From the NCBI RefSeq assembly GCF_015732285.1, contig NZ_WIQU01000007.1, forward strand, positions 65,332 to 129,331: 64,000 nt of DNA, in the 5' to 3' direction. The notes beneath the pieces were generated by a model. It did no database searches and was not told the DNA's origin. It was given only the letters and a program-made list of their open reading frames with translations. Position numbers and translations under genes: made by a program. Below, one piece after another: positions 42,490 through 51,824 of this stretch. Within the stretch, counting starts at the first letter, position 1. Each line of letters begins with the position of its first letter. Source of the DNA: Pectinatus frisingensis (GTDB lineage Bacteria; Bacillota; Negativicutes; Selenomonadales; Selenomonadaceae).

Positions 42490-43305
42490 TCAATTAATAG
42501 GCCTATTGTTATTGAGGACTTTGTTTATGGCTTTAGCAACACCGTCAGCGTTACAGGTATCAGTTATAAAGGTTGCTGCTTTTTTGGCGGGAACAATAGC
42601 ATTACCCATAGCTGCAGAAGTACCGGCATAACCGAGCATGGCAATATCATTGTCACCATCACCTAGTGTCATTATATTTTCCCGATGGATGTTCAAGTAT
42701 TCGGCTAAATATTTTAAACCGACCGCTTTGGTAATATCAGGTGGTGTTATATCGATCGTATAACCAGTATTTTGTTGGAATTTAACAAATGACCTAAATT
42801 TTTCTTCAAGCATTTGTGTAAGTTCAAGTGGTATTTTAGTATTGCTCCTGATTACTACCTGGGTAACTTTTTTAGTATAAGGTTTATAATTATGACCAAC
42901 TTCAGTCATGTTGAATCCCTTTACAGTATGGTATCCGGAGAACATGTCCCAGGAAAAATAGGGTGCAAATTTTTGTGTGCCAATATACCAGCTGCAATAG
43001 ATATTATGTTCGAAGAAAAAAGCTAATAGTTCTTCTACGGCAGCATCGTCAATATATGTTTCGAATATTGGTTCATCTGTATTAATGTCGCGTATCATAG
43101 CACCATTGCAGGATATTACAGGTACATTGGCCCCTATTGCTTTTCCAAAAAAAGCAGCAGCAAAATGCATACGGCCGGTTGCTATGGTGATATTTATTCC
43201 CTGTTCATAAGCTGATTGAAAAGCTTTTATGTTGGCAGGGCTGACTTTTTTTTCATCATTGAGCAGAGTGCCGTCTAGATCAGTAGCAATTAACTTTATT
43301 GGCAT
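42490..43305 (-). CDS. HAD-superfamily Cof-type phosphatase
   Basis: Sugar-phosphate phosphatase-like protein of 271 aa. Motif I DLDGTLLND, motif II ITIATGR, the lysine AVGLKYL and motif IV MTLGDGDNDIAML are intact, with a type IIB cap in between. Many such proteins act on several sugar phosphates or on FMN/PLP. It converges with the MTR-type cluster and is divergent from thiD, so neither link is strong. The precise substrate is unknown. Confidence 0.9.
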   Translation of the reverse strand: MPIKLIATDLDGTLLNDEKKVSPANIKAFQSAYEQGINITIATGRMHFAAAFFGKAIGANVPVISCNGAMIRDINTDEPIFETYIDDAAVEELLAFFFEHNIYCSWYIGTQKFAPYFSWDMFSGYHTVKGFNMTEVGHNYKPYTKKVTQVVIRSNTKIPLELTQMLEEKFRSFVKFQQNTGYTIDITPPDITKAVGLKYLAEYLNIHRENIMTLGDGDNDIAMLGYAGTSAAMGNAIVPAKKAATFITDTCNADGVAKAINKVLNNNRPIN

Positions 43306-43440
43306 CGTAAAAAATCCGTCCTTTATGATTTACTTTAGCAATGAATAATAAAATATAATATCTTTCATGATATGGAAGATTATTAAATATAGTGGTTGGT
43401 TTATAATTTTTTTATAAGTTGTACTGCGGTTATTATAACT

Positions 43441-43462
43441 TATTTATTTTATAAAATAAATA
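43441..43462. promoter_or_regulatory. 22-bp A/T palindrome upstream of thiD
   Basis: 43441-43462 equals its own reverse complement (centre TTTTATAAAA). It lies in the 363-nt gap between the HAD and thiD genes, which also holds repeat copy A. All A/T, so only weak evidence for an operator. Confidence 0.25.
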
Positions 43463-43508
43463 GCGGAAATATTTGCTATACTATTATAAATAATATAATA
43501 TATAAACA

Positions 43509-43621
43509 GGGGTTGTCGCAGGCAACCATTTTCATTCATAAATATGCAATATTTTGTTCCTTTTGTGGAGAATCGTGTAGCGGTGACGAATTGCATCTTT
43601 ATGGGGCTAATGTTGTGCCCC
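43509..43621 (+). repeat. structured intergenic repeat, copy A
   Basis: 113 nt, starting GGGGTTGTCGCA and ending GCCCC. Carries the shared core CATTTTCATTCATAAATATG at about 43527 and GAATTGCATCTTTATG near 43588. In the same sense as copy B and opposite to copies C and D. It is the only copy not between convergent genes: it lies in the leader of thiD. Relative to copy D it lacks about 25 internal and terminal bases. Confidence 0.8.
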
Positions 43622-43668
43622 ATTGGAAAGTGCAGTTTGTATGATTAATTATGTAAATGGGTGTTTAT

Positions 43669-44490
43669 ATGAAAAAGGTTTTGACTATTGCAGGATCGGA
43701 TTGCAGCGGCGGAGCAGGAATTCAGGCGGATATCAAGACAATTACAGCTCATAGAATGTATGCAATGAGTGTAATCACGGCATTAACAGCGCAAAATACC
43801 ACCGGTGTATATAATATATCAAAAGTAGATGCTGATTTTGTGGCAGCACAGCTGGATGCAGTGTTTACTGATATTATTCCCGATGCGGTAAAAATTGGGA
43901 TGGTTTCCAATGATGATGTAATAAAAGCAATTGCGCAAAAGTTGCGGCAATATGATGCTCAAAATATAGTGATTGATCCGGTTATGGTTTCTACATCAGG
44001 CAGCAAATTGATTGATAAAACTGCTGTTGAATCATTAAAGAAAGAATTATTGCCTTTGGCAAGGTTGATTACACCCAATATTTGTGAGGCAGAAGTATTG
44101 TGCGGATTCATGCCCCGCAATGACGAGGAAATGGAGAAAGCCGCTATAGCAATACATGATACAATTTTTGATGGGCGCAATGATGATTGCGGTGTGTTGA
44201 TAAAAGGTGGACATCTTATTGGCAGTGCTGATGATATTATGCGCGATAAATCACTGACTTATATATATCACGGGAAAAGGATAAATAACCCCAATACACA
44301 TGGAACCGGATGTACTTTATCATCAGCTGCTGCATGTAATTTGGCAGACGGAATGACGTTACATGGAAGTATTAAATATGCTAAAAAATACATTAATTTA
44401 CTGCTGGCGGATAAATTAAATATCGGCCGGGGAACCGGACCGCTTAATCATATGGCGGCGTGCACGTGGATAACAAGGGATACACTATAA
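43669..44490 (+). CDS. thiD: hydroxymethylpyrimidine/phosphomethylpyrimidine kinase (ThiD family)
   Basis: Ribokinase-family enzyme of 273 aa. LTIAGSDCSGGAGIQADIKT is the ThiD opening, IVIDPVMVSTSG lies in the centre, and NTHGTGCTLSSAAACNLADG is the ATP/anion-hole motif. It phosphorylates HMP and HMP-P for thiamine; some members act on pyridoxal. No TPP riboswitch is upstream. Start 43669 has only a weak GGGTG site; ATG 43657 is the alternative. Confidence 0.88.
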   Translation: MKKVLTIAGSDCSGGAGIQADIKTITAHRMYAMSVITALTAQNTTGVYNISKVDADFVAAQLDAVFTDIIPDAVKIGMVSNDDVIKAIAQKLRQYDAQNIVIDPVMVSTSGSKLIDKTAVESLKKELLPLARLITPNICEAEVLCGFMPRNDEEMEKAAIAIHDTIFDGRNDDCGVLIKGGHLIGSADDIMRDKSLTYIYHGKRINNPNTHGTGCTLSSAAACNLADGMTLHGSIKYAKKYINLLLADKLNIGRGTGPLNHMAACTWITRDTL

Positions 44491-44523
44491 CAGGCAAGAG
44501 TTCAATTGGGGCAGGGACAAGGC

Positions 44524-46128
44524 ATGCTGAATGGGATATGGGAAAATAATAAATATGGTTATATAAGTTCATCACTCAGATTAAAGGCAATGCTGTCAGT
44601 ATTGCGTAAGTATGATATAGTACGGGGTATGAATCCGCTCAAGATGCGTTTGATATTGGAAGCATTGGGGCCAACCTTTGTGAAGCTTGGTCAGGTGTTA
44701 TCAATGCGGCCTGACTTTCTGCCCAGTGAGTATGTTTATGAATTAAGTAAATTACAGACTAAAGCTAATCCACTGTCGTTTGAGGTAATAAAAACCGTAA
44801 TTGAAAAGGAATATGCCCAAAAATGGACTAATATTTTTGAATCGATTGATGAAACTGCATTGGGGTCAGCTTCAATGGCTCAAGTCCACAGTGCTGTGTT
44901 AAAAAATGGCGAACGGGTTGTTATAAAAGTTCAAAGACCGGGAATCTATGATGTAATGGCGCAAGATATTATGCTTCTTAAACGTACGGTGAGTCTTTTG
45001 CAGTTATTCAGTAAGTCTCGCGGTGTGATTGATTTCATGGCGGTGCTTGATGAGATGTGGAGCATTACAAAACAGGAAATGGATTTTATGATGGAGGCTG
45101 ACCATCTGGATGAGTTTCGCCATCTGAACAGTGATGACCCTAATGTCGGTTGTCCGCAGGTTTACCGACGGTTGACAACAGCACGGATTTTGGTAATGGA
45201 ATATATTGATGGAATACGGATAGATGAGATAGATAAATTAAAACAGGCTGGATATAATGTTGAACAGCTTGGTCGCAATTTAGGGAAAAATTATATTAAG
45301 CAGATTATAAAGGACGGTTATTTTCATGCAGATCCTCATTCCGGCAATATATGGGTGAGAAATGGCAAGATAATTTGGCTTGATTTAGGAATGATGGGAC
45401 GTCTTTCGCAGCAAGAAAGAAGTGCTTTAAAAAAAGCTGTATATGCATTGGCTCATAATGATACTTTTGCTATGAAATCAGCAATATTGTCATTGGGTAT
45501 AGCCAGAGGCAAAATAAATCATATAAAGTTGTATGAAGATGTAGACACATTAATGATGAGATATAATAATATGCGATTTGATGAATTGCATTTGGGTCAA
45601 TTGTCTCAAGATATAATTGCTGTGTTACGGCAGCATAATCTGGGAATAATACCGGGACTTAGCATGTTTGCTCGAGGTATTATGACTATAGACGGGATTA
45701 TGCGTATAACCTGTCCCAAGATTAGTTTTGTAGATATTTTAAAAGATCAGATGCAAAGTGATTTTTCAAAGAATTTTAATTGGCGCGACGAGCTAAAAAA
45801 AATACGGCAAGATGGTTATTCTCTTATGTATCGGTCAATGCAGCTGCCAGAACAGCTGTCGGATATGATAAAAATGACGATGAGTGGGCAGACTAAGGTC
45901 AATCTTGATTTGACCGGTTCAGAGGAGCCGTTGAAAAATTTTGACAAAATGATAAATAAACTTATAATCGGCATTATAAGTTCAGCTTTGCTGCTGGGAT
46001 CTTCTATTATTTGTACGACCAATATGACACCTAAATTTCTGGAAATTCCTTTTTTAGGCGTTTTGGGATATTTGGCAGCGCTTATTTTATGCGCCCGCCT
46101 TTTGATAAGTATTTGGCGACATCGCTAA
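44524..46128 (+). CDS. UbiB/ABC1/AarF-family kinase-like protein
   Basis: Atypical protein-kinase-like ATPase of 534 aa. The family KxGQ motif reads FVKLGQVLSMRPDFLP. LGSASMAQVHSA is the A-rich nucleotide loop, and GYFHADPHSGNIWV followed by IIWLDLGMMGR holds the catalytic and metal Asp. Two membrane helices end the chain (LIIGIISSALLLGSS and FLGVLGYLAALILCA). Family members support quinone or isoprenoid-lipid metabolism. No ubi or men genes are near. ATG 44524 has CAGGG upstream; a TTG at 44506 is possible. Confidence 0.9.
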   Translation: MLNGIWENNKYGYISSSLRLKAMLSVLRKYDIVRGMNPLKMRLILEALGPTFVKLGQVLSMRPDFLPSEYVYELSKLQTKANPLSFEVIKTVIEKEYAQKWTNIFESIDETALGSASMAQVHSAVLKNGERVVIKVQRPGIYDVMAQDIMLLKRTVSLLQLFSKSRGVIDFMAVLDEMWSITKQEMDFMMEADHLDEFRHLNSDDPNVGCPQVYRRLTTARILVMEYIDGIRIDEIDKLKQAGYNVEQLGRNLGKNYIKQIIKDGYFHADPHSGNIWVRNGKIIWLDLGMMGRLSQQERSALKKAVYALAHNDTFAMKSAILSLGIARGKINHIKLYEDVDTLMMRYNNMRFDELHLGQLSQDIIAVLRQHNLGIIPGLSMFARGIMTIDGIMRITCPKISFVDILKDQMQSDFSKNFNWRDELKKIRQDGYSLMYRSMQLPEQLSDMIKMTMSGQTKVNLDLTGSEEPLKNFDKMINKLIIGIISSALLLGSSIICTTNMTPKFLEIPFLGVLGYLAALILCARLLISIWRHR

Positions 46129-46189
46129 AAATAAAATGCAGAAGCAGTATAATTTGTTTTGTGGCAAAAATATGAAAGAGGCGATTTAG

Positions 46190-46552
46190 TTGCGTGGCAT
46201 ACGCGGGGCAATAACGGTAGAAAAAGATAATAAAACAGAAATATATGAGGCTGTTCAGGAATTGTTAAGGGTAATAATGTTAAAAAATGAGTTGACTGTG
46301 GATGATATCGGGGCGGCTATTTTTTCAGCGACACATGATGTAACAGCGGCTTTTCCGGCAGCAGCGGCACGCTGTCTGCCAGGTTGGAATTTAGTGCCGC
46401 TTTTTGATGCTCAGCAGATGGCAGTGGATAATAGCATCGAAAAATGTATAAGAGTGCTGCTTTTAACCGATAGTTCTAAAAAACAGTCGGAAATAGAACA
46501 TGTTTATTTGGGTGGGGCAAGAAAATTGCGACCGGATATAAGTGTGATATAA
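46190..46552 (+). CDS. aroH: chorismate mutase, AroH type
   Basis: Monofunctional chorismate mutase of 120 aa, trimeric barrel type. RGIRGAITV has the active-site Arg. FSATHDVTAAFPAAAARCLPGWNLVPLF has the Glu-equivalent region and Cys, and VYLGGARKLRPD is the C-terminal motif. It makes prephenate for Phe/Tyr. The start is TTG at 46190 with AGAGG upstream. Single gene. Confidence 0.95.
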   Translation: MRGIRGAITVEKDNKTEIYEAVQELLRVIMLKNELTVDDIGAAIFSATHDVTAAFPAAAARCLPGWNLVPLFDAQQMAVDNSIEKCIRVLLLTDSSKKQSEIEHVYLGGARKLRPDISVI

Positions 46553-46673
46553 TCTTGTTAACTACATTGATATTGAATCTTGTTTTTAAGTTGGCAGTCC
46601 CATTTGTTAAAAGACAGTTGATTATCAATGATAGAGGATTGTATAAATATTCATAAAGCAGAAAAGGCTAAAA

Positions 46674-46694
46674 GATTAATGATAATTATTAATC
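46674..46694. promoter_or_regulatory. GATTAAT-N7-ATTAATC palindrome upstream of the M-box promoter
   Basis: Arms 46674-46680 and 46688-46694 are exact reverse complements. The sequence AATGATAATTATT inside resembles a Fur box core. It ends about 28 bp upstream of the -35, a possible regulator site for the magnesium locus. Confidence 0.35.
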
Positions 46695-46722
46695 GTGATA
46701 ATGTAAAGCTGATAAAAAAGTA

Positions 46723-46751
46723 TTGACAAGTGAAAATATGAGCCATATAAT
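46723..46751 (+). promoter_or_regulatory. consensus promoter of the magnesium locus
   Basis: TTGACA (46723-46728), 17 nt, TATAAT (46746-46751): a perfect sigma-A consensus, so control must come mainly from the RNA leader. Confidence 0.9.
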
Positions 46752-46764
46752 AAACAAGAATTAA

Positions 46765-46996
46765 ATATTGTTCCGGTAAGTAAGGCTACTGCAAGGATAT
46801 GGACTGTTGCCGCGGAGTGGTGGAGACACTATGAGAAGGTTTGAACAGGTGATATCGAAAAACAAGGTATCATCTAATACAGTTTCACCGCCTTGCAAAG
46901 TTAAAGCTCAAACGGTGGCGTGGTGTTTTTGCACTGCGAAAATATTATTTGATATTTTCCCATGTCTGCGGTTTGTAACCGGGACATGGGTTTTTG
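46765..46996 (+). promoter_or_regulatory. M-box (ykoK) magnesium riboswitch with terminator
   Basis: GTAAGTAAGGCTACTGCAAG from 46776, then GATATGGACTGTTGCCGC, match the conserved 5' part of the M-box. AAAGCTCAAACGG (46909-46921) is the conserved 3' part. CCCATGTC (46959-46966) pairs with GACATGGG (46983-46990), followed by TTTTTGTTTT, as the expression platform. High magnesium should end transcription here. Downstream genes are mgtC- and mgtA-type, as expected. It occupies most of the 711-nt gap between aroH and mgtC. Confidence 0.92.
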
Positions 46997-47019
46997 TTTT
47001 ATTTGAGGAGATGAATGTG

Positions 47020-47076
47020 ATGGATGATGGAAGTATTCGAAAAATGCCGGACTGGGGAAATTTAATTGATTTTTAG
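47020..47076 (+). CDS. 18-codon leader ORF after the M-box (MDDGSIRKMPDWGNLIDF)
   Basis: GAGGAG lies 9 nt before ATG 47020; GTG 47017 and ATG 47011 are in the same frame. The peptide begins Met-Asp-Asp, has no membrane segment and ends before a hairpin terminator (47125-47195). It sits between the riboswitch terminator and mgtC. A second ORF with the same start, ATGGATGATG, precedes mgtA. A leader peptide whose translation senses magnesium or ribosome state is possible; a chance ORF is not excluded. Confidence 0.4.
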   Translation: MDDGSIRKMPDWGNLIDF

Positions 47077-47124
47077 TGATATTAAGTATAGATTTTTATC
47101 AATGAATTAATATAAATAATATTT

Positions 47125-47195
47125 TCCACAGTCAGGCATTAAGAAAAACAATAAAATGAATTATTTTTCTTAATTGAATTGACTGTGGATTTTTT
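47125..47195 (+). terminator. second hairpin terminator before mgtC
   Basis: TCCACAGTC (47125-47133) pairs with GACTGTGGA (47181-47189), with an inner ATTAAGAAAAA/TTTTTCTTAAT stem. TTTTTT follows. A second termination point within the mgtC leader. Confidence 0.75.
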
Positions 47196-47263
47196 GCGCC
47201 CTTTTTTTAGTGGAAATGGTTAAATGATCTGCAAAAATCCATTATGAGAGGGAGATGGACACA

Positions 47264-47947
47264 ATGTTTACGATGTTTTTGATGAGATTGGGAATAGCGG
47301 TGCTAGCCGGTATTTTGATTGGTATAGAACGTCAGCTGACAGGGCATCCGGCCGGAGTCCGGATCAATACACTGGTCAGCCTGGGAGCGTGTGTTTTTGT
47401 ACTGTTTTCTATGGTAATTGAGCCGGAACATGTGGCGGATCTGTCCAGAGTGGCAGCGCAGATAGTTTCGGGAGTTGGTTTTTTATGCAGCGGAATTATT
47501 TTTAAAGAAGGTACTAGTGTACGCGGATTAAATACGGCAGCAACTATTTGGTGTTCAGCAGCAATTGGCGTACTTGCCAGTACTGGACAGTATGCTATTG
47601 TTTTGGCGGCTACGGGGGTATTACTCATGGTTAATTTATTGTTGCGGCCATTTGCTAATTGGCTGAAACCTTTGGAATATTTTGATGAAACGGAGAATGT
47701 ATATCATATTTGTGTGACTTGTATGGAAAGAGAGGAATTGACCATACGAGAAAAAATCATGAATTATATTGCAGATACAAAATTAAAACTCATTAAACTG
47801 GAAAGTGGTGATATTATTGGTGAAAAAGTGGAGATTGAAGCAGTGGTTTCGTGTTATGGCAAACAAAGAAATGTAATTGCAGAAAAATTGATTGCCCGCT
47901 TGAGTATTAATAAAGGAGTAATCGGAGTCGGATGGAAAAATTTATAA
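47264..47947 (+). CDS. mgtC: MgtC/SapB-family membrane protein
   Basis: Protein of 227 aa. The N-terminal half has four hydrophobic segments with LIGIERQLTGHPAGVRINTL, then VSGVGFLCSGIIFKEG and VRGLNTAATIWCSAAIGVLA, all hallmarks of the family. The C-terminal 90 residues form an ACT-like soluble domain. MgtC proteins help cells grow at low magnesium and can act on the ATP synthase or transporters. ATG 47264 has GAGGGAG 9 nt upstream; an ATG at 47255 abuts it. Controlled by the M-box. Confidence 0.92.
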   Translation: MFTMFLMRLGIAVLAGILIGIERQLTGHPAGVRINTLVSLGACVFVLFSMVIEPEHVADLSRVAAQIVSGVGFLCSGIIFKEGTSVRGLNTAATIWCSAAIGVLASTGQYAIVLAATGVLLMVNLLLRPFANWLKPLEYFDETENVYHICVTCMEREELTIREKIMNYIADTKLKLIKLESGDIIGEKVEIEAVVSCYGKQRNVIAEKLIARLSINKGVIGVGWKNL

Positions 47948-47976
47948 ATTGCATTGAACTGAAAGGGGTGAGGACA

Positions 47977-48108
47977 ATGGATGATGCTGGTGGTCATCAC
48001 AGGATAAACTTTGGGGAAAATAATAAAAAATTCAGATGTATTGATAAATATCTTATTTACATAAAAAGAATATTTATCAATACATCTGAAAAGATAAATT
48101 CCTCATAG
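47977..48108 (+). CDS. 43-codon leader ORF before mgtA (starts [12 protein letters not shown])
   Basis: AAAGGGGTGAGG gives a very strong ribosome site 4-10 nt before ATG 47977. The frame runs for 43 codons through a 21-bp hairpin (48031-48090), to a stop 20 nt before mgtA. The peptide is not similar to a known family. It shares the ATGGATGATG (Met-Asp-Asp) start with the ORF at 47020. Translation through the hairpin would affect its folding, so an attenuation role is plausible. Confidence 0.45.
   Translation: MDDAGGHHRINFGENNKKFRCIDKYLIYIKRIFINTSEKINSS
48031..48090. terminator. 21-bp perfect hairpin between mgtC and mgtA
   Basis: 48031-48051 is the exact reverse complement of 48070-48090. 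No long T-tract follows on the plus strand. It overlaps the second leader ORF and precedes mgtA, so it may be an attenuator or a processing site. Confidence 0.65.
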
Positions 48109-48128
48109 CAAAATATGGAGGGAAGACA

Positions 48129-50849
48129 ATGAAAAAAAGTGAAAATTTAAAAATGAAGGTTCAAAAAGAAAAAATCGAAAAAAGGCTTTTATCAGCAGTT
48201 AACAACAAAGAAAAATTTTTACGGACAGTGAACACGGATACAGAGGGATTATCATCGGAAGCAATAGAAAATAATCGTGAACTTTATGGTAATAATAAAA
48301 TAGTGCATGGTAAAAGGCTGTCGTTTTTAAAAAAGATAACGAAAGCTTTCATTAATCCGTTTACGTCCATTTTGATATTTTTAGCGCTTATATCATCTTT
48401 TACAGATATAATTATTCCAATATATCAAAATTCACCTGATGATGTGGATCCTACTTCCGTAATAATTATTTTGACGATGGTTATCATTTCAGGGTTACTG
48501 CGATATATACAAGAATCACGCAGCGGCGCTGCCGCATCGAAATTATTGGAAATGATTACGACAACAGCCACTGTGGAAAGAAAGGAAACAGGGTTGGCAG
48601 AAATCCCCATTGACGATATAGTTGTTGGTGATATTGTACATTTATCAGCAGGGGATATGATCCCTGCCGATGTTTGTCTTTTGCAGGCAAAAGATTTATT
48701 TATCAGTCAATCAGTATTGACCGGTGAAAGTGAACCAGTCGAAAAATTTGTAGTAGAACAACCCGGTAAAAAGGGAAGTATGACGGAATACGAAGACTTA
48801 GTTTTTATGGGCTGCAATGTTTTAAGCGGCACAGCCAAAGCTGTGGTGGTGACTACAGGCAATGATACGTTATTTGGCACTATGGCTCAGGCAGTAGTTA
48901 AAAAACCGGCGATAACTAGTTTTGAAAAAGGGGTAAATTCCGTATCATGGGTGTTGATTCGGTTTATGTTGGTGATGGTTCCGGTTATTTTTTTCATTAA
49001 CGTATTTACCAAGGGAAGCTGGTTTGATGCATTTCTATTCGGCATTTCTGTTGCAGTGGGACTGACTCCGGAAATGCTGCCGATGATTGTTACGACATGT
49101 CTGGCCAAAGGGGCAGTATCTATGTCCAAGGAAAAAACGATAATTAAAAATTTGAATTCCATACAAAATTTTGGCGCAATGGATATTCTTTGTACTGATA
49201 AAACAGGGACACTTACACAAAATCGCGTTGTACTGGAATATCATCTTAATGTACAAGGACAGGAAGATGTTCGGGTATTGCGGCACGCTTTTTTAAACAG
49301 TTATTTTCAGACCGGTTTAAAAAATCTTATGGATATTGCTATAATCAATCGTATGGATGAAGAAGCAAAAAAAGATGATCATTTGCAAAATTATCCTGGG
49401 CAATATATTAAAGTTGACGAAATACCATTTGACTTTACACGCCGTCGTATGAGTGTAGTTGTTGAAGATCAAGAAAAAAAACGTCAGATAATAACTAAAG
49501 GTGCAGTGGAAGAAATGCTGTCTATCTGTTCTTATGTAGAATATGATGGAAATGTATCAGAGATAACAGCGGAGCTACGCGATAAAATTAAGAAAACGGT
49601 CAAAAGATTAAATTTGGATGGGATGCGTGTATTAGCTGTTGCACAAAAAACGAATCCGGCACCAGCTGGGGAGTTTAGTGTCAAAGATGAATGCAATATG
49701 GTGTTAATTGGTTATTTGGCATTTTTTGATCCACCAAAAGAATCTTCATTTAATGCTATAAAAAGTCTTTGGGATTGTGGTGTAGAAACTAAAATACTCA
49801 CTGGGGACAATCCTGAAACAACGTCATGTATATGCAAGCAAGTCGGAATTGAAACGAAGAACCTGCTGCTGGGCAGCGATATTGATGGTATGACTGATGA
49901 ACAATTAAATCGTGCCGTAGAAAAAAGTAATGTGTTTGCCAAACTGTCACCGGAACAAAAAGCACGAATTGTTACTGCACTGCGGGTTAATGGACATACG
50001 GTAGGTTTTATGGGAGATGGAATAAATGATGCGGCTGCAATGCGGGCTTCTGATGTAGGTATTTCCGTAAATGAAGCAGTTGATATAGCTAAAGAAGCTG
50101 CAGATGTTATTTTATTGGAAAAAGATTTGATGATTTTGCAAAAAGGCATTATCGAAGGTCGTAAAACCTATGCCAATATGATTAAGTATATAAAAATGAC
50201 TGCCTCGTCAAATTTTGGCAATGTGTTTTCTGTGGTTATTGCCAGTATGTTTTTGCCATTTTTACCCATGGAAAGTTTGCATTTAATTTTATTAAATCTT
50301 ACTTATGATTTGTCTTGTACATCGATTCCCTGGGACAATGTGGATAAAGAGTTTCTAAGAGTTCCCCGCAAATGGGATGCTTCTTTTGTAAAATCTTTTA
50401 TGCTGTGGTTTGGTCCAACAAGTTCAGTATTTGATATAACGACATACTTATTTATGTATTTTATCGTTTGTCCAATGATTGTATCGAATGGACTGCTGTA
50501 CTCAGCCATTCCAGAAAGCGATACAGCTATGCGGGCTCTTTATGTGGCAGTTTTCCAGGCAGGTTGGTTTATTGAATCAATGTGGACACAGACTTTAGTT
50601 ATTCACATGCTTCGTACACCTAAAATCCCATTTCTTCAAAGCCGCGCATCATTTCCTGTAATAACGCTCACTAGTATCGGGATCGCAGTGCTTTCCTATA
50701 TACCATACACGTCATTTGGTGCAGATATCGGACTGGCACCTTTAAATAGTATTTATTGGACAATTCTCTTAGGCACGGTTGCTGTATATATGTTTTTAGT
50801 TACTGTTGTAAAAAAAGTGTACATTAAACGTTATGGAACATTTTATTGA
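48129..50849 (+). CDS. mgtA: magnesium-transporting P-type ATPase
   Basis: Type IIIB P-type ATPase of 906 aa that imports magnesium. The phosphorylated Asp is near residue 357 in [22 protein letters not shown] is the actuator motif (the usual TGES), and [20 protein letters not shown] is the hinge motif. [11 protein letters not shown] is the M4 ion site, and [18 protein letters not shown] in M6 is typical of the MgtA branch. GGAGGG precedes the ATG. Third gene of the M-box-controlled locus. Repeat copy B lies just behind it. Confidence 0.96.
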   Translation: MKKSENLKMKVQKEKIEKRLLSAVNNKEKFLRTVNTDTEGLSSEAIENNRELYGNNKIVHGKRLSFLKKITKAFINPFTSILIFLALISSFTDIIIPIYQNSPDDVDPTSVIIILTMVIISGLLRYIQESRSGAAASKLLEMITTTATVERKETGLAEIPIDDIVVGDIVHLSAGDMIPADVCLLQAKDLFISQSVLTGESEPVEKFVVEQPGKKGSMTEYEDLVFMGCNVLSGTAKAVVVTTGNDTLFGTMAQAVVKKPAITSFEKGVNSVSWVLIRFMLVMVPVIFFINVFTKGSWFDAFLFGISVAVGLTPEMLPMIVTTCLAKGAVSMSKEKTIIKNLNSIQNFGAMDILCTDKTGTLTQNRVVLEYHLNVQGQEDVRVLRHAFLNSYFQTGLKNLMDIAIINRMDEEAKKDDHLQNYPGQYIKVDEIPFDFTRRRMSVVVEDQEKKRQIITKGAVEEMLSICSYVEYDGNVSEITAELRDKIKKTVKRLNLDGMRVLAVAQKTNPAPAGEFSVKDECNMVLIGYLAFFDPPKESSFNAIKSLWDCGVETKILTGDNPETTSCICKQVGIETKNLLLGSDIDGMTDEQLNRAVEKSNVFAKLSPEQKARIVTALRVNGHTVGFMGDGINDAAAMRASDVGISVNEAVDIAKEAADVILLEKDLMILQKGIIEGRKTYANMIKYIKMTASSNFGNVFSVVIASMFLPFLPMESLHLILLNLTYDLSCTSIPWDNVDKEFLRVPRKWDASFVKSFMLWFGPTSSVFDITTYLFMYFIVCPMIVSNGLLYSAIPESDTAMRALYVAVFQAGWFIESMWTQTLVIHMLRTPKIPFLQSRASFPVITLTSIGIAVLSYIPYTSFGADIGLAPLNSIYWTILLGTVAVYMFLVTVVKKVYIKRYGTFY

Positions 50850-50885
50850 TAGTATTTAAAAAGTAGTAATAAGATAATAAAGAAA

Positions 50886-51002
50886 CTGCCGCATGTAAAT
50901 ATTTTCATTCATAAATATGCATATTGGTTTTAATTGCCTGTCATTGAACGGACAATGGCAGGCTGCATTTTTATGAGGTCAATAGTAGTGTTCATGCGGC
51001 AG
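50886..51002 (+). repeat. structured intergenic repeat, copy B
   Basis: 117 nt. The ends CTGCCGCATG (50886-50895) and CATGCGGCAG (50993-51002) are perfect inverted repeats. Contains ATTTTCATTCATAAATATGC, shared with copy A, and TTATGAGGTCAATAGTAGTG, matching the reverse of copy D. CCTTTTTG follows, so it may also end mgtA transcription. Located between convergent genes. Confidence 0.85.
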
Positions 51003-51025
51003 CCTTTTTGTTAGTTATAGTAAAT

Positions 51026-51751
51026 TTATAGTGTAGCGTCATAAATTGATATGTTTTCCTTAATAAACCACAGATAAAAAGCGGCAGAACTGGTTTGGGC
51101 GCGCGACAGCAATATTTGGGCACAGTGGAAATAAATGTCTTCTGAAACGGATCCGTTTATAGATGGCATGAAAGCAACGGTAAATTTGGCATTTTCGATA
51201 AATAATTCCATGGGATTTTGACAGATTGGCAAGGTATTATCTGTCAGGACAGTAAATTCGCTGAGATGAGCCCTCACCCATCGCTCAAATTTTTTGTGGC
51301 CATGAAATAAATGAATACATACATGGTGGGGAACGGTCATATCCTGCAGTAGATGGGCAGCAGCGCCAAGATAGAAAAATGCTCTGGGGAAATTATGCCT
51401 TTTACTGGCTTGTTCTGCTTTATTCAAATAAGAAAAAAAGATGCTGCGGGCTGACGGGAGAAACCATAAACCGTGGTTAGTAGCAGGATTGAAAAAATGG
51501 CAGGTGTTTTTAAAGTTTAGATCTGCCCATACGACACCATTTTGCACTGCAGAAAAATTTTCCTGCAGTGTATGTAAGCTGACGGTTTTTTTGATAAAAG
51601 GGTTTTTGAGTAATTCTAATGCCTTTTTATTGCAAAATTTATGTGTTAAGCACAACTCATTGGTACGGTTAGTGTTTTCAACAATGTTTTGAATAAATAA
51701 TGAAAATGCGGCAGGAATGGGAATATGGTTTAAGTAATCAGCTAAGTACAT
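51026..51751 (-). CDS. zinc-dependent phospholipase C-like protein
   Basis: Protein of 241 aa similar to bacterial zinc phospholipase C/alpha-toxin catalytic domains. The metal ligands are visible as VWADLNFKNTCHFFNP (Asp, His), AHLLQDMTVPHH (His, Asp, His) and GHKKFE (His, Glu). No signal peptide is visible with the start at 51751 (AAGGTGA upstream), nor with the longer reading to 51790. This is odd for an enzyme that usually needs its N-terminal Trp freed by processing. It follows a Tat-type amidase and a polysaccharide deacetylase on the same strand. Confidence 0.8.
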   Translation of the reverse strand: MYLADYLNHIPIPAAFSLFIQNIVENTNRTNELCLTHKFCNKKALELLKNPFIKKTVSLHTLQENFSAVQNGVVWADLNFKNTCHFFNPATNHGLWFLPSARSIFFSYLNKAEQASKRHNFPRAFFYLGAAAHLLQDMTVPHHVCIHLFHGHKKFERWVRAHLSEFTVLTDNTLPICQNPMELFIENAKFTVAFMPSINGSVSEDIYFHCAQILLSRAQTSSAAFYLWFIKENISIYDATL

Positions 51752-51788
51752 GACAGTCACCTTATTCAATGAATGACAGATAGATGTC

Positions 51789-51804
51789 AATGATGATCAT
51801 CATT
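51789..51804. promoter_or_regulatory. 16-bp perfect palindrome AATGATGATCATCATT
   Basis: Lies between the amidase end and the phospholipase start, 38 bp upstream of the latter. Candidate operator; A/T-rich and Fur-like in look, but only partly similar to a Fur box. Confidence 0.35.
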
Positions 51805-51824
51805 AATGCAGGATAATACAGATA

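Noticed and set aside
46807-47076. 89-codon plus-strand ORF in the mgtC leader
   Set aside because: Its first two thirds overlap the M-box aptamer and terminator and have no protein-like pattern. Only the last 18 codons, with their own ribosome site, are kept as a possible leader ORF.
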